The position numbers and the translations under genes were made by a program. Below are positions 52,383 through 62,689 of a stretch of 64,000 bases of DNA, piece after piece. The notes beneath the pieces were generated by a model. It was not told where the DNA came from. It did no database searches and saw nothing but the letters and a program-made list of their open reading frames with translations. The DNA comes from Myxococcales bacterium (GTDB taxonomy: Bacteria > Myxococcota > Polyangia > Nannocystales > Nannocystaceae), in NCBI GenBank assembly GCA_016793465.1, contig JAEUJW010000067.1:310001-374000 (forward strand), read 5' to 3'. Within the stretch, counting starts at the first letter, position 1, and each line of letters opens with the position of its first letter.

Positions 52383-55300
52383 GTGGCCGTGACATCGATT
52401 CGTCAGCCGTCGGGGCCGACCAGCCTGACCAACCGGTCTGGTTCGAAGGCCATGTCGGCGAGCCAGTCGAACACGCGGATGTCGCGCTCGGCGGTGCGGG
52501 GCGAGCACCCGGTCGAGCCCGGCGAGTGGGAGCCGCCGGAGACGTTCGACGAGTACCGGCTCATCCGGGTGCTCGGGCGCGGCAGCATGGGCAGCGTGTA
52601 CCTGGCCCACGACACCGTGCTCGACCGGTCGGTGGCGGTGAAGTTCGTGGGGAACATCGCGCCCGACGCCGAGGACCGCGAGCGCTTCCTGGTCGAGGCG
52701 CGGGCGGTGGCCCGCATCCAGCACCCCAACGTGATGGTGATCTACCGCGTCGGCGAGCTCGAGGGCCACCCGTACCTGATCACCGAGTACATCCGCGGCA
52801 AGAACCTCGGCGAGCTGACGGTGCCGCTGCCGTGGCGCAAGGTGCTCGAGCTGGCGATCGGGCTGGCGCGCGGGCTGGCCACCGCGCACCGCATGGGCGT
52901 GCTGCACCGCGACATCAAGCTGGCCAACGCGGTGCTCAGCGAGGACGGCGAGATCAAGCTGCTCGACTTCTCGCTGGCCAAGCTGCTCGAGCCGGCGGTC
53001 GCCGAGGCGGAGCCCGAGCGCATGGACTCGGCGTCGGCCTCGCGGGCGGCGATCGCGGCGGTCGAGCGCCACATCGCCGAGTCCAAGCCGTCGCGCATCG
53101 ACCGCATGGCCGAGACGATCAAGGTCGGCCAGCTGCTCGAGGCCGAGAAGTCGCGCTCGGAGGAGATCCTCGGCTCGTGGTCGCGGCGCACGCCGCTGAC
53201 GCAGGTCGGCACGCTGCTCGGCACGCCGCACTACATGGCGCCCGAGCTGTGGCGGGCCGAGTCGGCGACCCGGCGCTCCGACGTGTACGCGCTCGGGGTG
53301 GTGCTCTACATCTTGCTCGCGGGGCGGCCGCCGACCGAGGCGCAGTCGCCGGTCGAGCTGGCCACGCGGGTGCAGGAGCAGGAGCCGCGCCCGCTGCTCG
53401 AGCGGGCGCCGCGGGTGGATCCGCGGCTGGCGGCGATCGTCGACCGCTGCCTGCGGCGCGACCCGTTCGAGCGCTTCGCCTCGGCCGACGAGCTGCGCTC
53501 GGCGCTCGAGCTGCTGACGCCGATGGGGCGCGAGCTGGCGATCCCCGAGGGCAACCCGTACCGCGGCCTGCAGGCGTTCGAGGCCCAGCACCGGGCGCTG
53601 TTCTTCGGGCGCGCCGCGGAGATCCGCACGGTGGTCGAGCGCCTGCGCAGCGACCCGCTGGTGGTGGTGGCCGGCGACTCGGGCGCGGGCAAGTCGTCGC
53701 TGTGCCGCGCGGGCGTGCTGCCGCTCGTCGAGGAGGGAGTGATCGAGCCGGGGCGCAGCTGGGCGAGCGCGGTGATGACGCCCGGCCGCTACCCGCTGCA
53801 GACGCTGCAGACCACGCTGGCGACGCTGTTCGACCTGACCGAAGAGACAGTGCAGGCGCTGATCCAGGGCGAGCCCGACGCGCTGGTCCGCGGGCTGCGC
53901 AAGCAGATCGGCGAGGTGCGCGGGCGCCTGCTGTTCATCGACCAGCTCGAGGAGCTCACCACGCTCGGCGAGCCGCACGAGACCGAGAAGGTCGGGCAGA
54001 TCCTGGCGCGGCTGGCCTCGGGCATCCCGGGGCTGCGGGTGCTGACGACCGTGCGCGGCGACTTCCTGACGCGCGTGGCCCAGATCTCGGGGCTCGGCGA
54101 CGAGATCGGGCGCTCGATCTACCTGCTGCGCCCGCTGTCGCCGGAGGGCGCGCGCGAGGCGATCGTCGGGCCTGCGGCGACCAAGGGCGTGAGCTTCGAG
54201 ACCGAGGCGCTGGTCGAGGAGCTGATCCTGGCCGGCTCGCGCGGCAGCCTGCCGCTGCTGCAGTTCGCGCTGGCCGAGCTGTGGGAGATCCGCGACAAGC
54301 AGGCGGCGATCATCGGCGCGGCCGACCTCAAGAAGATCGGCGGGGTCACCGGGGCGCTGGCGCGGCACGGCGACGGCGCGCTGGCCCAGCTGCTGCCGGC
54401 CCAGCGGCGCGCCGGTCGACGCGTGCTGATGCGGCTGGTGACGCTCGAGGAGACGCGCGCGAGCCTCACCGAGGAGGAGATCGTGGCCGGCGAGCAGGCG
54501 GCCAAGACGGCCCTGCAGGCGCTGGTGCACGCGCGCCTGGTGGTGGTCCGCGAGGTCGGCGAGCGGGTCGTCTATGAAATTGCCCACGAGGCGCTGCTGG
54601 CCGGCTGGGCCACGCTGCGCGGCTGGCTCGACGAGGAGCGCGAGGGCCGGGCGGTGCGCCAGCGGCTCGAGCTGGCGGTGGTCGACTGGGAGCGACTCGG
54701 TCGCCACCGCGACGGGCTGTGGACCACGGCGCAGCTCAAGGAGGCGCGCATCCTCGACGTCGAGACGCTGCGGCCGCGCGAGCGCGAGTTCCTGGCGGCG
54801 AGCCAGGCGGCGATGGCCCGCGGGCGCCGGCTGCGGCGGGCGGCGCTGGTGACGGTGCCGGCGATCGCGGTGCTGACCTACGGCGGGGTGTGGCTGAAGG
54901 GCCAGCGGGACCTCGGGCGCAAGATCGAGGGGCACGTGGCCGCGGCCCGCACCTACGCGGAGGCGACCGACCAGCTGCAGCGCTCGGCGACGGTGGTCCG
55001 CGATCAGGCGCTCGGGCTGTTCGACGCCGGCAACCGCGAGGCTGCCGAGGCGCTGTGGGGTCAGTACCGCGAGAAGATGCTACAGATCGACGCTGGCGTG
55101 GTGCGCACGGCGCAGGAGCTGGAGACGGCGCTGGTGCTCGACGCCTCGCGCAGCGACGTGCGGGCCCAGCTGGCCGACGAGCTGCTGCGGCGGGCCCTGG
55201 TCGCCGAGCAGATGCACGAGCGCGAGCGCCTGGCGGAGGTGCTGCCGCGGCTCGAGCTCTACGACGTCGGCGGCGAGCTGCTGCGCCGGTGGAGCGCGCC

Positions 55301-56369
55301 GGCCGAGGTGCGGGTGGTCAGCGAGCCGGCGGGCGCCGTGGTGAAGCTCGAGCGCTACGAGGGTGACGCGCACGGCCGGCGGGCCCCGCAGTTCCAGCGC
55401 AACATCGACACCACGGCCGAGGCGGGGCTCGTGCTCGACCCCGGGTCGTACCGCCTGATCTTCCAGCTGCCGGGCTACGAGACGGTCTACTACCCGCTGC
55501 TGGTCGGCCGCGGCGAATCGCTCGACGTGACGGTGGCGCTGCCGCGGGAGGACACCATCCCGGTCGGCTTCGTGTACGTGCCCGCCGGGCGCTTCATGTA
55601 CGGCAGCGGCGACCACGAGGTGCTGCGCACGTTCTTCCAGGCCGACCCGGTGCACGAGACGACCACGGGGCCGTTCCTCATAGCCCGCAACGAGGTGACC
55701 TACGCCGAGTACCTCGAGTACCTGTCGGCGCTGTCGCCGACCATGCGGGCGGCCCGCCTGTCGCCCGAGGAGGTCGCGCACTGGGAGTCGGGGCTCGGGC
55801 TGTCGCAGCTGGCCGACGGGACCTGGCAGTTCGAGCTGCAACTCGCCAACGAGCGCCAGGTGGTGACGCGCGGCGGCAGCGTGCGCCTGCCCGGCGGCCT
55901 CGAGGTCGACTGGACGCTGCTGCCGGTCGTGGGCCTCACGTGGGCGGATGCGGAGGCGTACGTGACCTGGCTCGATCGCGGCGGCAAGCTGCCCGGGGCC
56001 CGCTTCTGCGGCGAGCGTGAGTGGGAGCGTGCGGCCCGGGGGGCGGACGACCGCAAGTACCCGCACGGAGACGTGCTGGCGATCGGAGACGCGAACTTCG
56101 GCGCCCACGTGGCCGGGGCCGTACTCGCGCCGAGCGTGGGCGGCTCGTACCCGGCGACGCAGAGCCCGTTCGGCCTGCAGGACATGACCGGCAACGCCGT
56201 GGAGTGGGTTTCGGGGGTCGACGAGAGCGCCGGCAAGATCATCCGCGGCGGCTCGTTCGCGTTCGACAAGGCGTCGAACAGCCTGGTCAATCGCTCGCCG
56301 ATCGACCCGAACCTGCGCGCGGTCAAGGTGGGGCTTCGCCTCTGTGTCACTTATCCACAAGGGTCCTAG
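52383..56369 (+). CDS. giant kinase: Ser/Thr kinase - STAND NTPase - TM - PEGA - FGE-fold
   Basis: 1328 residues. Kinase (about 57-380): GRGSMGSVY at 66-74, K87, HRD at 175-177, but DFS (195-197) instead of DFG, and a long insert before [15 protein letters not shown] NTPase (about 390-760): [14 protein letters not shown], Walker [10 protein letters not shown] at 431-439. One membrane helix (about 819-836). PEGA-type domain (about 972-1058; [31 protein letters not shown]). FGE-sulfatase fold (about 1060-1328; [38 protein letters not shown]) without the catalytic Cys pair. The GTG start has weak support; an ATG at 52452 is possible. Confidence 0.85.
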   Translation: MAVTSIRQPSGPTSLTNRSGSKAMSASQSNTRMSRSAVRGEHPVEPGEWEPPETFDEYRLIRVLGRGSMGSVYLAHDTVLDRSVAVKFVGNIAPDAEDRERFLVEARAVARIQHPNVMVIYRVGELEGHPYLITEYIRGKNLGELTVPLPWRKVLELAIGLARGLATAHRMGVLHRDIKLANAVLSEDGEIKLLDFSLAKLLEPAVAEAEPERMDSASASRAAIAAVERHIAESKPSRIDRMAETIKVGQLLEAEKSRSEEILGSWSRRTPLTQVGTLLGTPHYMAPELWRAESATRRSDVYALGVVLYILLAGRPPTEAQSPVELATRVQEQEPRPLLERAPRVDPRLAAIVDRCLRRDPFERFASADELRSALELLTPMGRELAIPEGNPYRGLQAFEAQHRALFFGRAAEIRTVVERLRSDPLVVVAGDSGAGKSSLCRAGVLPLVEEGVIEPGRSWASAVMTPGRYPLQTLQTTLATLFDLTEETVQALIQGEPDALVRGLRKQIGEVRGRLLFIDQLEELTTLGEPHETEKVGQILARLASGIPGLRVLTTVRGDFLTRVAQISGLGDEIGRSIYLLRPLSPEGAREAIVGPAATKGVSFETEALVEELILAGSRGSLPLLQFALAELWEIRDKQAAIIGAADLKKIGGVTGALARHGDGALAQLLPAQRRAGRRVLMRLVTLEETRASLTEEEIVAGEQAAKTALQALVHARLVVVREVGERVVYEIAHEALLAGWATLRGWLDEEREGRAVRQRLELAVVDWERLGRHRDGLWTTAQLKEARILDVETLRPREREFLAASQAAMARGRRLRRAALVTVPAIAVLTYGGVWLKGQRDLGRKIEGHVAAARTYAEATDQLQRSATVVRDQALGLFDAGNREAAEALWGQYREKMLQIDAGVVRTAQELETALVLDASRSDVRAQLADELLRRALVAEQMHERERLAEVLPRLELYDVGGELLRRWSAPAEVRVVSEPAGAVVKLERYEGDAHGRRAPQFQRNIDTTAEAGLVLDPGSYRLIFQLPGYETVYYPLLVGRGESLDVTVALPREDTIPVGFVYVPAGRFMYGSGDHEVLRTFFQADPVHETTTGPFLIARNEVTYAEYLEYLSALSPTMRAARLSPEEVAHWESGLGLSQLADGTWQFELQLANERQVVTRGGSVRLPGGLEVDWTLLPVVGLTWADAEAYVTWLDRGGKLPGARFCGEREWERAARGADDRKYPHGDVLAIGDANFGAHVAGAVLAPSVGGSYPATQSPFGLQDMTGNAVEWVSGVDESAGKIIRGGSFAFDKASNSLVNRSPIDPNLRAVKVGLRLCVTYPQGS

Positions 56370-56524
56370 AGGCCTCAGCGGGCGCTTGCCACCGGGACCT
56401 ACATGAGACACCAGCCTGGGCAAAGGCCCGCCAAAAAAGCTCGAGGAGGGCTTTAAACCGGTGATCTGGACCTCCGGGAGGCGACACGATCTGCTAGGTT
56501 CGTAGCTCTGTGGGGAGGGTGGTC

Positions 56525-57595
56525 ATGACGGGTATCAAGCGGATGCTTTCGCTGGTGGTCGGGTCGCTGTTGGGCGTGGGCTGCTACTCGGGCGCAGGCA
56601 CGATCGACGCCGTCGACGAGATCGAGTCGATGCGGGACCTCCACAACAACTCGATCCGCTGGAACGACATCCGCTGGAACGACATCAAGTGGAACGGCAT
56701 CAAGTGGAACGACATCAAGTGGAACGGCATCAAGTGGAATGACATCAAGTGGAACGGGATCAAGTGGAACGGCATCCGCTGGAACGGGATCAAGTGGAAC
56801 AGCAGCTCGCTCGACGGCTCGTCGATCGAGGTGTCGCGCAAGGTCGGCTGGAAGTGGGAGCGCCGTAGCGGCGAGCAGCTGATCGGCATGGAGGTCGACC
56901 TGACGGTCGACGTCCGCGACGAGAACGACAAGCCGTCCACCGCCCAGTTCGTGCTCCGCGTCGACGACATCTACACCGACGGGGCGTGGGACGACGTGTA
57001 CTACTACGACATCTCGATCGGCCTGAAGGGCTCGAACACGTGGGAGCCGCTGTGCGCCGACGGCCACCCGGCCATCCCGCTGAAGGGCTACTGGAACGAG
57101 ACGACCGGCGACCGCATCAACGACCACGACGTGATCACGTTCGCGTGCACCACCGGGGTGCTCGCGCACTGCGTGCAGTGGGGCTACCGCCCGTGGGCCG
57201 AGGCCAAGCGCTGCGACCAGTGGGACGTCGACAAGAAGTGGAAGAAAGACTGCGAGAAGGTCTCGCTGCGCGACTACCACCAGGCCTGCACGCGCATGGC
57301 CCGGGCCGACTACTGCGGCACCGGCGAGGCGTGGACTGTGCCGGGCACGCCGATCGACATCTACGACCACCTGTACGACCAGATCGAGTCGCCGGAGACG
57401 GACTGGCCGGTCGAGGCCGAGTGGCGCACCGACGGCGCCTACTGCCTCGACGACATCCGCCAGCAGGGCTGGAAGGCCGAGGGCAAGTACCCCAGCTGCA
57501 AGAACGGCAAGGCCAAGGTGAAGAGCGACTGCGGCTCGCTGAAGGACCACCGCGCGCTGCTGGTCAGCAAGTACGAGGACGACGCGGTGGACTGA
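56525..57595 (+). CDS. lipoprotein with WN(D/G)I(K/R) pentapeptide repeats and ADYC-type domain
   Basis: 356 residues from the ATG behind GGGGAGG. Signal MTGIKRMLSLVVGSLLGVGC with lipobox. After a short helix come ten perfect-length pentapeptides N-(S/D/G)-I-(K/R)-W. A beta-rich middle follows (VDLTVDVRDENDKPSTAQFV), and a C-terminal region with many Cys and Trp contains DYHQACTRMARADYCGTGEA, the ADYC motif, found in myxobacterial secreted proteins of unknown role. The repeats put a Trp and a positive charge every five residues. Confidence 0.78.
   Translation: MTGIKRMLSLVVGSLLGVGCYSGAGTIDAVDEIESMRDLHNNSIRWNDIRWNDIKWNGIKWNDIKWNGIKWNDIKWNGIKWNGIRWNGIKWNSSSLDGSSIEVSRKVGWKWERRSGEQLIGMEVDLTVDVRDENDKPSTAQFVLRVDDIYTDGAWDDVYYYDISIGLKGSNTWEPLCADGHPAIPLKGYWNETTGDRINDHDVITFACTTGVLAHCVQWGYRPWAEAKRCDQWDVDKKWKKDCEKVSLRDYHQACTRMARADYCGTGEAWTVPGTPIDIYDHLYDQIESPETDWPVEAEWRTDGAYCLDDIRQQGWKAEGKYPSCKNGKAKVKSDCGSLKDHRALLVSKYEDDAVD
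56648..56797 (+). repeat. ten in-frame 15-bp tandem repeats
   Basis: Ten units of 15 bp, aac-(gac/ggc/ggg/tcg)-atc-(aag/cgc)-tgg, one aac being aat. Nine of ten differ only at the second and fourth codons, so the protein is held constant while bases drift slightly. Units could expand or shrink by slippage or recombination. Confidence 0.9.
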
Positions 57596-57622
57596 CGCCG
57601 AGCGCCCGGCGGCGCGGAGGAC

Positions 57623-57651
57623 GAGGGTCGGGCGGCGCGCGTCCGGCCCTC
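57623..57651 (+). terminator. hairpin after the WNGIK/ADYC gene
   Basis: A 9-bp stem (GAGGGTCGG/CCGGCCCTC, one G-T pair) with an 11-base loop, followed by GCCGCGTTT. About 28 bases after the stop. Confidence 0.45.
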
Positions 57652-57739
57652 GCCGCGTTTAACCGGCGTGGGGGCGGCGCGCCGGCGCGGCGCGAGGCCT
57701 GCGTACGGCGCGGCCGCGGCTTGGTGTACGCTTGCGACG

Positions 57740-58660
57740 ATGCCGACCGTCGAGTTCGATCGCGAGAAGACCGTCGAGGTCGACGACCCCGACCTCACGC
57801 TGCTGGAGGTCGCCCGCGCGGCCGGCATCCCCCACGCGTCGGCGTGCGGCGGCAACGGGCGCTGCTCGACCTGCCGGGTCATCGTGCTCGAGCACCCGGA
57901 GAACCTCACGCCGCGCGACGGCGGCGAGCTGAAGCTGGCGCGGGCCAAGGGCTTCGAGCCCAACATCCGCCTGGCCTGTCAGGCCCGCCCGACCGGGCCG
58001 GTCAAGCTGCGCCGGCTGGTGATCGATGAGGAGGACCTGCAGATCGCCCAGGACGGCACGCCGCAGATGACGGGCAAGGACCGCCAGCTCGCCATCCTGT
58101 TCTCGGACATCCGCAACTTCACGCCGTTCGCCGAGAGCCACCTGCCGTACGACGTCATCCACATCCTCGGGCGCTACTTCCGCAAGGTCGGCGAGCCGGT
58201 GGTGCGCCACGGCGGCTACATCGACAAGTACATCGGCGACGGCATCATGGCGCTGTTTGGGCTCGAGCGGGCCAGCGCGGCCGAGGCCTGCCGCGACGCG
58301 GTGGCGGCCGGGCTCGGCATGCTGGACAGCCTGCGCGAGTTCAACTCGTACATCAGCAAGCAGTTCGGCACCGAGTTCCGCATCGGCATCGGCATCCACG
58401 TCGGCAGCGTGATCATCGGCGAGATGGGCCACCCCCAGAAGATGCAGTTTACGGCGATCGGCGACGTGGTGAACATCGCCAGCCGCATCGAGTCGGCGAC
58501 CAAGGAGCTCGGGGTGCCGCTGCTGGTCTCGTCGGAGGTGCGGGCGCTGCTCGGCGAGCGCGCGCGCTACGGGCTGTGCGAGCGGGTCAACCTGAAGGGC
58601 AAGTCGGGCGAGCACCTGCTGTCGGAGGTGGTCGGGCTGGCGAGCGAGCCGGCGGCGTAG
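57740..58660 (+). CDS. class III nucleotidyl cyclase fused to a 2Fe-2S ferredoxin domain
   Basis: 306 residues from MPTVEFDREKTVEV. Residues 1-95 form a plant-type ferredoxin with the four cluster cysteines C36, C42, C45 and C80 (CGGNGRCSTC ... IRLAC). Residues 115-300 are a class III catalytic domain: metal Asp in ILFSDIRNFTPF, second Asp in YIGDGIMALFG, and transition-state Asn/Arg in GDVVNIASRIESAT. Both metal aspartates are intact, so it should make cAMP (or cGMP) under redox or oxygen control. It ends one base from the converging kinase remnant. Confidence 0.88.
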   Translation: MPTVEFDREKTVEVDDPDLTLLEVARAAGIPHASACGGNGRCSTCRVIVLEHPENLTPRDGGELKLARAKGFEPNIRLACQARPTGPVKLRRLVIDEEDLQIAQDGTPQMTGKDRQLAILFSDIRNFTPFAESHLPYDVIHILGRYFRKVGEPVVRHGGYIDKYIGDGIMALFGLERASAAEACRDAVAAGLGMLDSLREFNSYISKQFGTEFRIGIGIHVGSVIIGEMGHPQKMQFTAIGDVVNIASRIESATKELGVPLLVSSEVRALLGERARYGLCERVNLKGKSGEHLLSEVVGLASEPAA

Positions 58661-58661
58661 C

Positions 58662-60900
<2,239 letters not shown>

Positions 60901-60911
<11 letters not shown>

Positions 60912-60942
60912 AAGGGCGCCAATTCTGGCGTGTACGGCACTT
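60901..60942. other. candidate attachment junction (kinase | element)
   Basis: Left part TTGAAGTCGCG is kinase coding sequence (minus: CGCGACTTCAAG, RDFK). Right part, up to the recombinase stop at 60943, matches no kinase. Tyrosine recombinases often recombine just downstream of their own stop, which is where this lies. The second copy of the core should be at the other element end, outside the window. Confidence 0.5.
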
Positions 60943-62424
60943 CTAACGGGCGTTTGCCCGTTTTGCCACCCGCTTGCCACGGGGCTTGGCGGCGGCGTTG
61001 TCGAGGAGGTCGGCGGCCTCGCGCGAGACCGCGACCTGCTGCAGGTGCAGGTAGTCCTGGGTCGTCTGGAGCCGCGCGTGGCGGGCCATCGACTGGACGG
61101 TGTAGGGCGTGGCGCCGAGCCGGGCGAGCCGGGTCAGGCCGGTGTGGCGGAGCAGGTGCGGGCCGCTGCGCCGGAGCTCGCCGCGCGCCTGCGACTCGTT
61201 GAGCGCGTGCCGGATGCTGTGGGGCGTGTGCTGCTCCCACTCCCAGCCGGTGTGCTGCGAGTTCCTGTAGAGCACGAGCGGTCCCTGCGGCTCGCCCTCC
61301 TGCAGCTTGCGCTGCTGGTGCTTCGCCAGGGCGCGCTTGACCGCCTTGCTGAGCGCGATCGTCCTGATCTCGCCCTTCGGCTCCTGGGTCTCGCCCTTGT
61401 AGACGTTGTGCTGGACGGTGACGGTCCCCTCGGCGAAGCTGATGTCGCTCCACTCGAGCGCGCAGATCTCCGACACGCGGAGGTTGGCGTCGAGCGCGAG
61501 CAGGCAGATGAGCAGCGACTCGGAGCTGCGCCCCGCGGCCGCGTCGTTGAGCTGCGCGATCTGCTGGTCGGAGAAGACCGGCTTGGGCTTGCGCTTCGGG
61601 CTCGGCAACTTCTCGACCTCGGGGAGCACGGCGATCAACTTCCGCTTCTTGGCGAAGCGGAGCATCTTCGCGAGCTTCGACAGGACGAGGTTGGTCGTGG
61701 TGACGCCGATCCGCTTGCGGAGGTCGGCGCGGAAGGTCGAGATCCGATCCTCGTCGATGTCTGCGAGCGCGACGTCCCCGAGCAGGGGGCCGATGTGGTT
61801 GGCGTAGAGGCTGTGGTATCCGTCCTGGGTCGCGCGCTTGTGCAGCGCCACGTGCTCGGGCATGAAGCGCGAGTCGTAGAACTCGGCCAGGGTCATCCTG
61901 GGGCCGCGCGCGGGGGTCTCCTTGGGCGCCACGTTGGCGGCATCGCCGGTCGCCCCGACGAGCTCGCGCAGGATCAGCGGGAGCTGGCGTTCCCCCCACG
62001 CGCGGGCTTGCTTGTCGTCAAGCCCGGGGGGCGCGACCAGGCGCCGGCGGATCGTGTCGTGCTCGTTGCAGGGGTTCATGAAGCGGATGTCGACGTGGAA
62101 GCGGGTGGTGTCGTTGGCGTAGGGGCGGGTCGTGATCTTCATCTTGGCCGGTCCAGCCGCCCGGCCGCATTCCCAGAGCCACGTGATAACGGCTGCGCGG
62201 GTCCACGCAAGCACTTTTCCGCTCCGAAACGGCCGCGGGACCTGCTCGCGGGCGACCCGGTGGCGGAGCGCCTTCTCGCTAATGCGCAGGAATTGGGCCA
62301 GATCGCGCACGTATAGGACAGCGGGCAGTTCGTGTTCGGTCGCTACCAGCTCCGAAAATTCCGGCGGGCCGCCAGAGGTGATCTCGATCGCTCTCCTGAG
62401 GCCAGGAGCAGCGTCGATCGGCAT
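60943..62424 (-). CDS. tyrosine recombinase (integrase) with N-terminal excisionase-like HTH
   Basis: 493 residues from MPIDAAPG (in-frame ATGs upstream exist). Residues about 33-88 form an Xis/MerR-like HTH (AVLYVRDLAQFLRISEKALR, VLAWTRAAVITWLWECG). The core-binding domain is at about 178-265. The catalytic domain has R316 (DANLRVSEICALEW), K350, H423-x-x-R426 (HLLRHTGLTRL), H449 and Y458 (TTQDYLHL), all intact, so it should be active. It is the only mobility gene visible and marks the left end of an element reaching past the window. Confidence 0.92.
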   Translation of the reverse strand: MPIDAAPGLRRAIEITSGGPPEFSELVATEHELPAVLYVRDLAQFLRISEKALRHRVAREQVPRPFRSGKVLAWTRAAVITWLWECGRAAGPAKMKITTRPYANDTTRFHVDIRFMNPCNEHDTIRRRLVAPPGLDDKQARAWGERQLPLILRELVGATGDAANVAPKETPARGPRMTLAEFYDSRFMPEHVALHKRATQDGYHSLYANHIGPLLGDVALADIDEDRISTFRADLRKRIGVTTTNLVLSKLAKMLRFAKKRKLIAVLPEVEKLPSPKRKPKPVFSDQQIAQLNDAAAGRSSESLLICLLALDANLRVSEICALEWSDISFAEGTVTVQHNVYKGETQEPKGEIRTIALSKAVKRALAKHQQRKLQEGEPQGPLVLYRNSQHTGWEWEQHTPHSIRHALNESQARGELRRSGPHLLRHTGLTRLARLGATPYTVQSMARHARLQTTQDYLHLQQVAVSREAADLLDNAAAKPRGKRVAKRANAR

Positions 62425-62451
62425 GTCTATTACGACATGTCCTTTAGGACA
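62422..62451 (-). promoter_or_regulatory. overlapping inverted repeats over the recombinase start
   Basis: CATGTC-TATTAC-GACATG (62422-62439) includes the presumed start codon, and TGTCC-TTTA-GGACA (62438-62451) adjoins it. Such sites suit autoregulation by the protein's own HTH. The 265 bp from 62425 to 62689 otherwise shows no gene I can support. Confidence 0.45.
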
Positions 62452-62689
62452 CGCAGAACCAGGGCGACCACCCGATCCATCGACCATCCCACACCCCCCA
62501 GGTGACAGTGTATCCGGGGGCCGGGCGCGAAGGTGCGAACGTCGGCACGATGCGGAGACGTGCTGCATCGTCCAGCGCGAGGCGGGCGCGCGGGTCGACG
62601 ATCACCGCCGGTGTCCTGGCCGGTGCTGCGCAGCCATCACCGCGCTGCGCGGTGAGCATCGGTTCGTCGCCGGCCCGTCCGAGCTGGGG

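Noticed and set aside
52257..54935. 892-codon minus-strand frame opposite the giant kinase
   Set aside because: Arg/Leu/Ala-rich antisense translation; the plus strand has clear kinase and STAND motifs.
56648..56797. CRISPR or satellite array
   Set aside because: The repeats are in frame, 15 bp, without spacers, and encode a regular pentapeptide.
62444..62659. 71-codon minus-strand ORF ahead of the recombinase
   Set aside because: No ribosome site or homology; it overlaps the recombinase's upstream in-frame extension, and both are more likely leader sequence.
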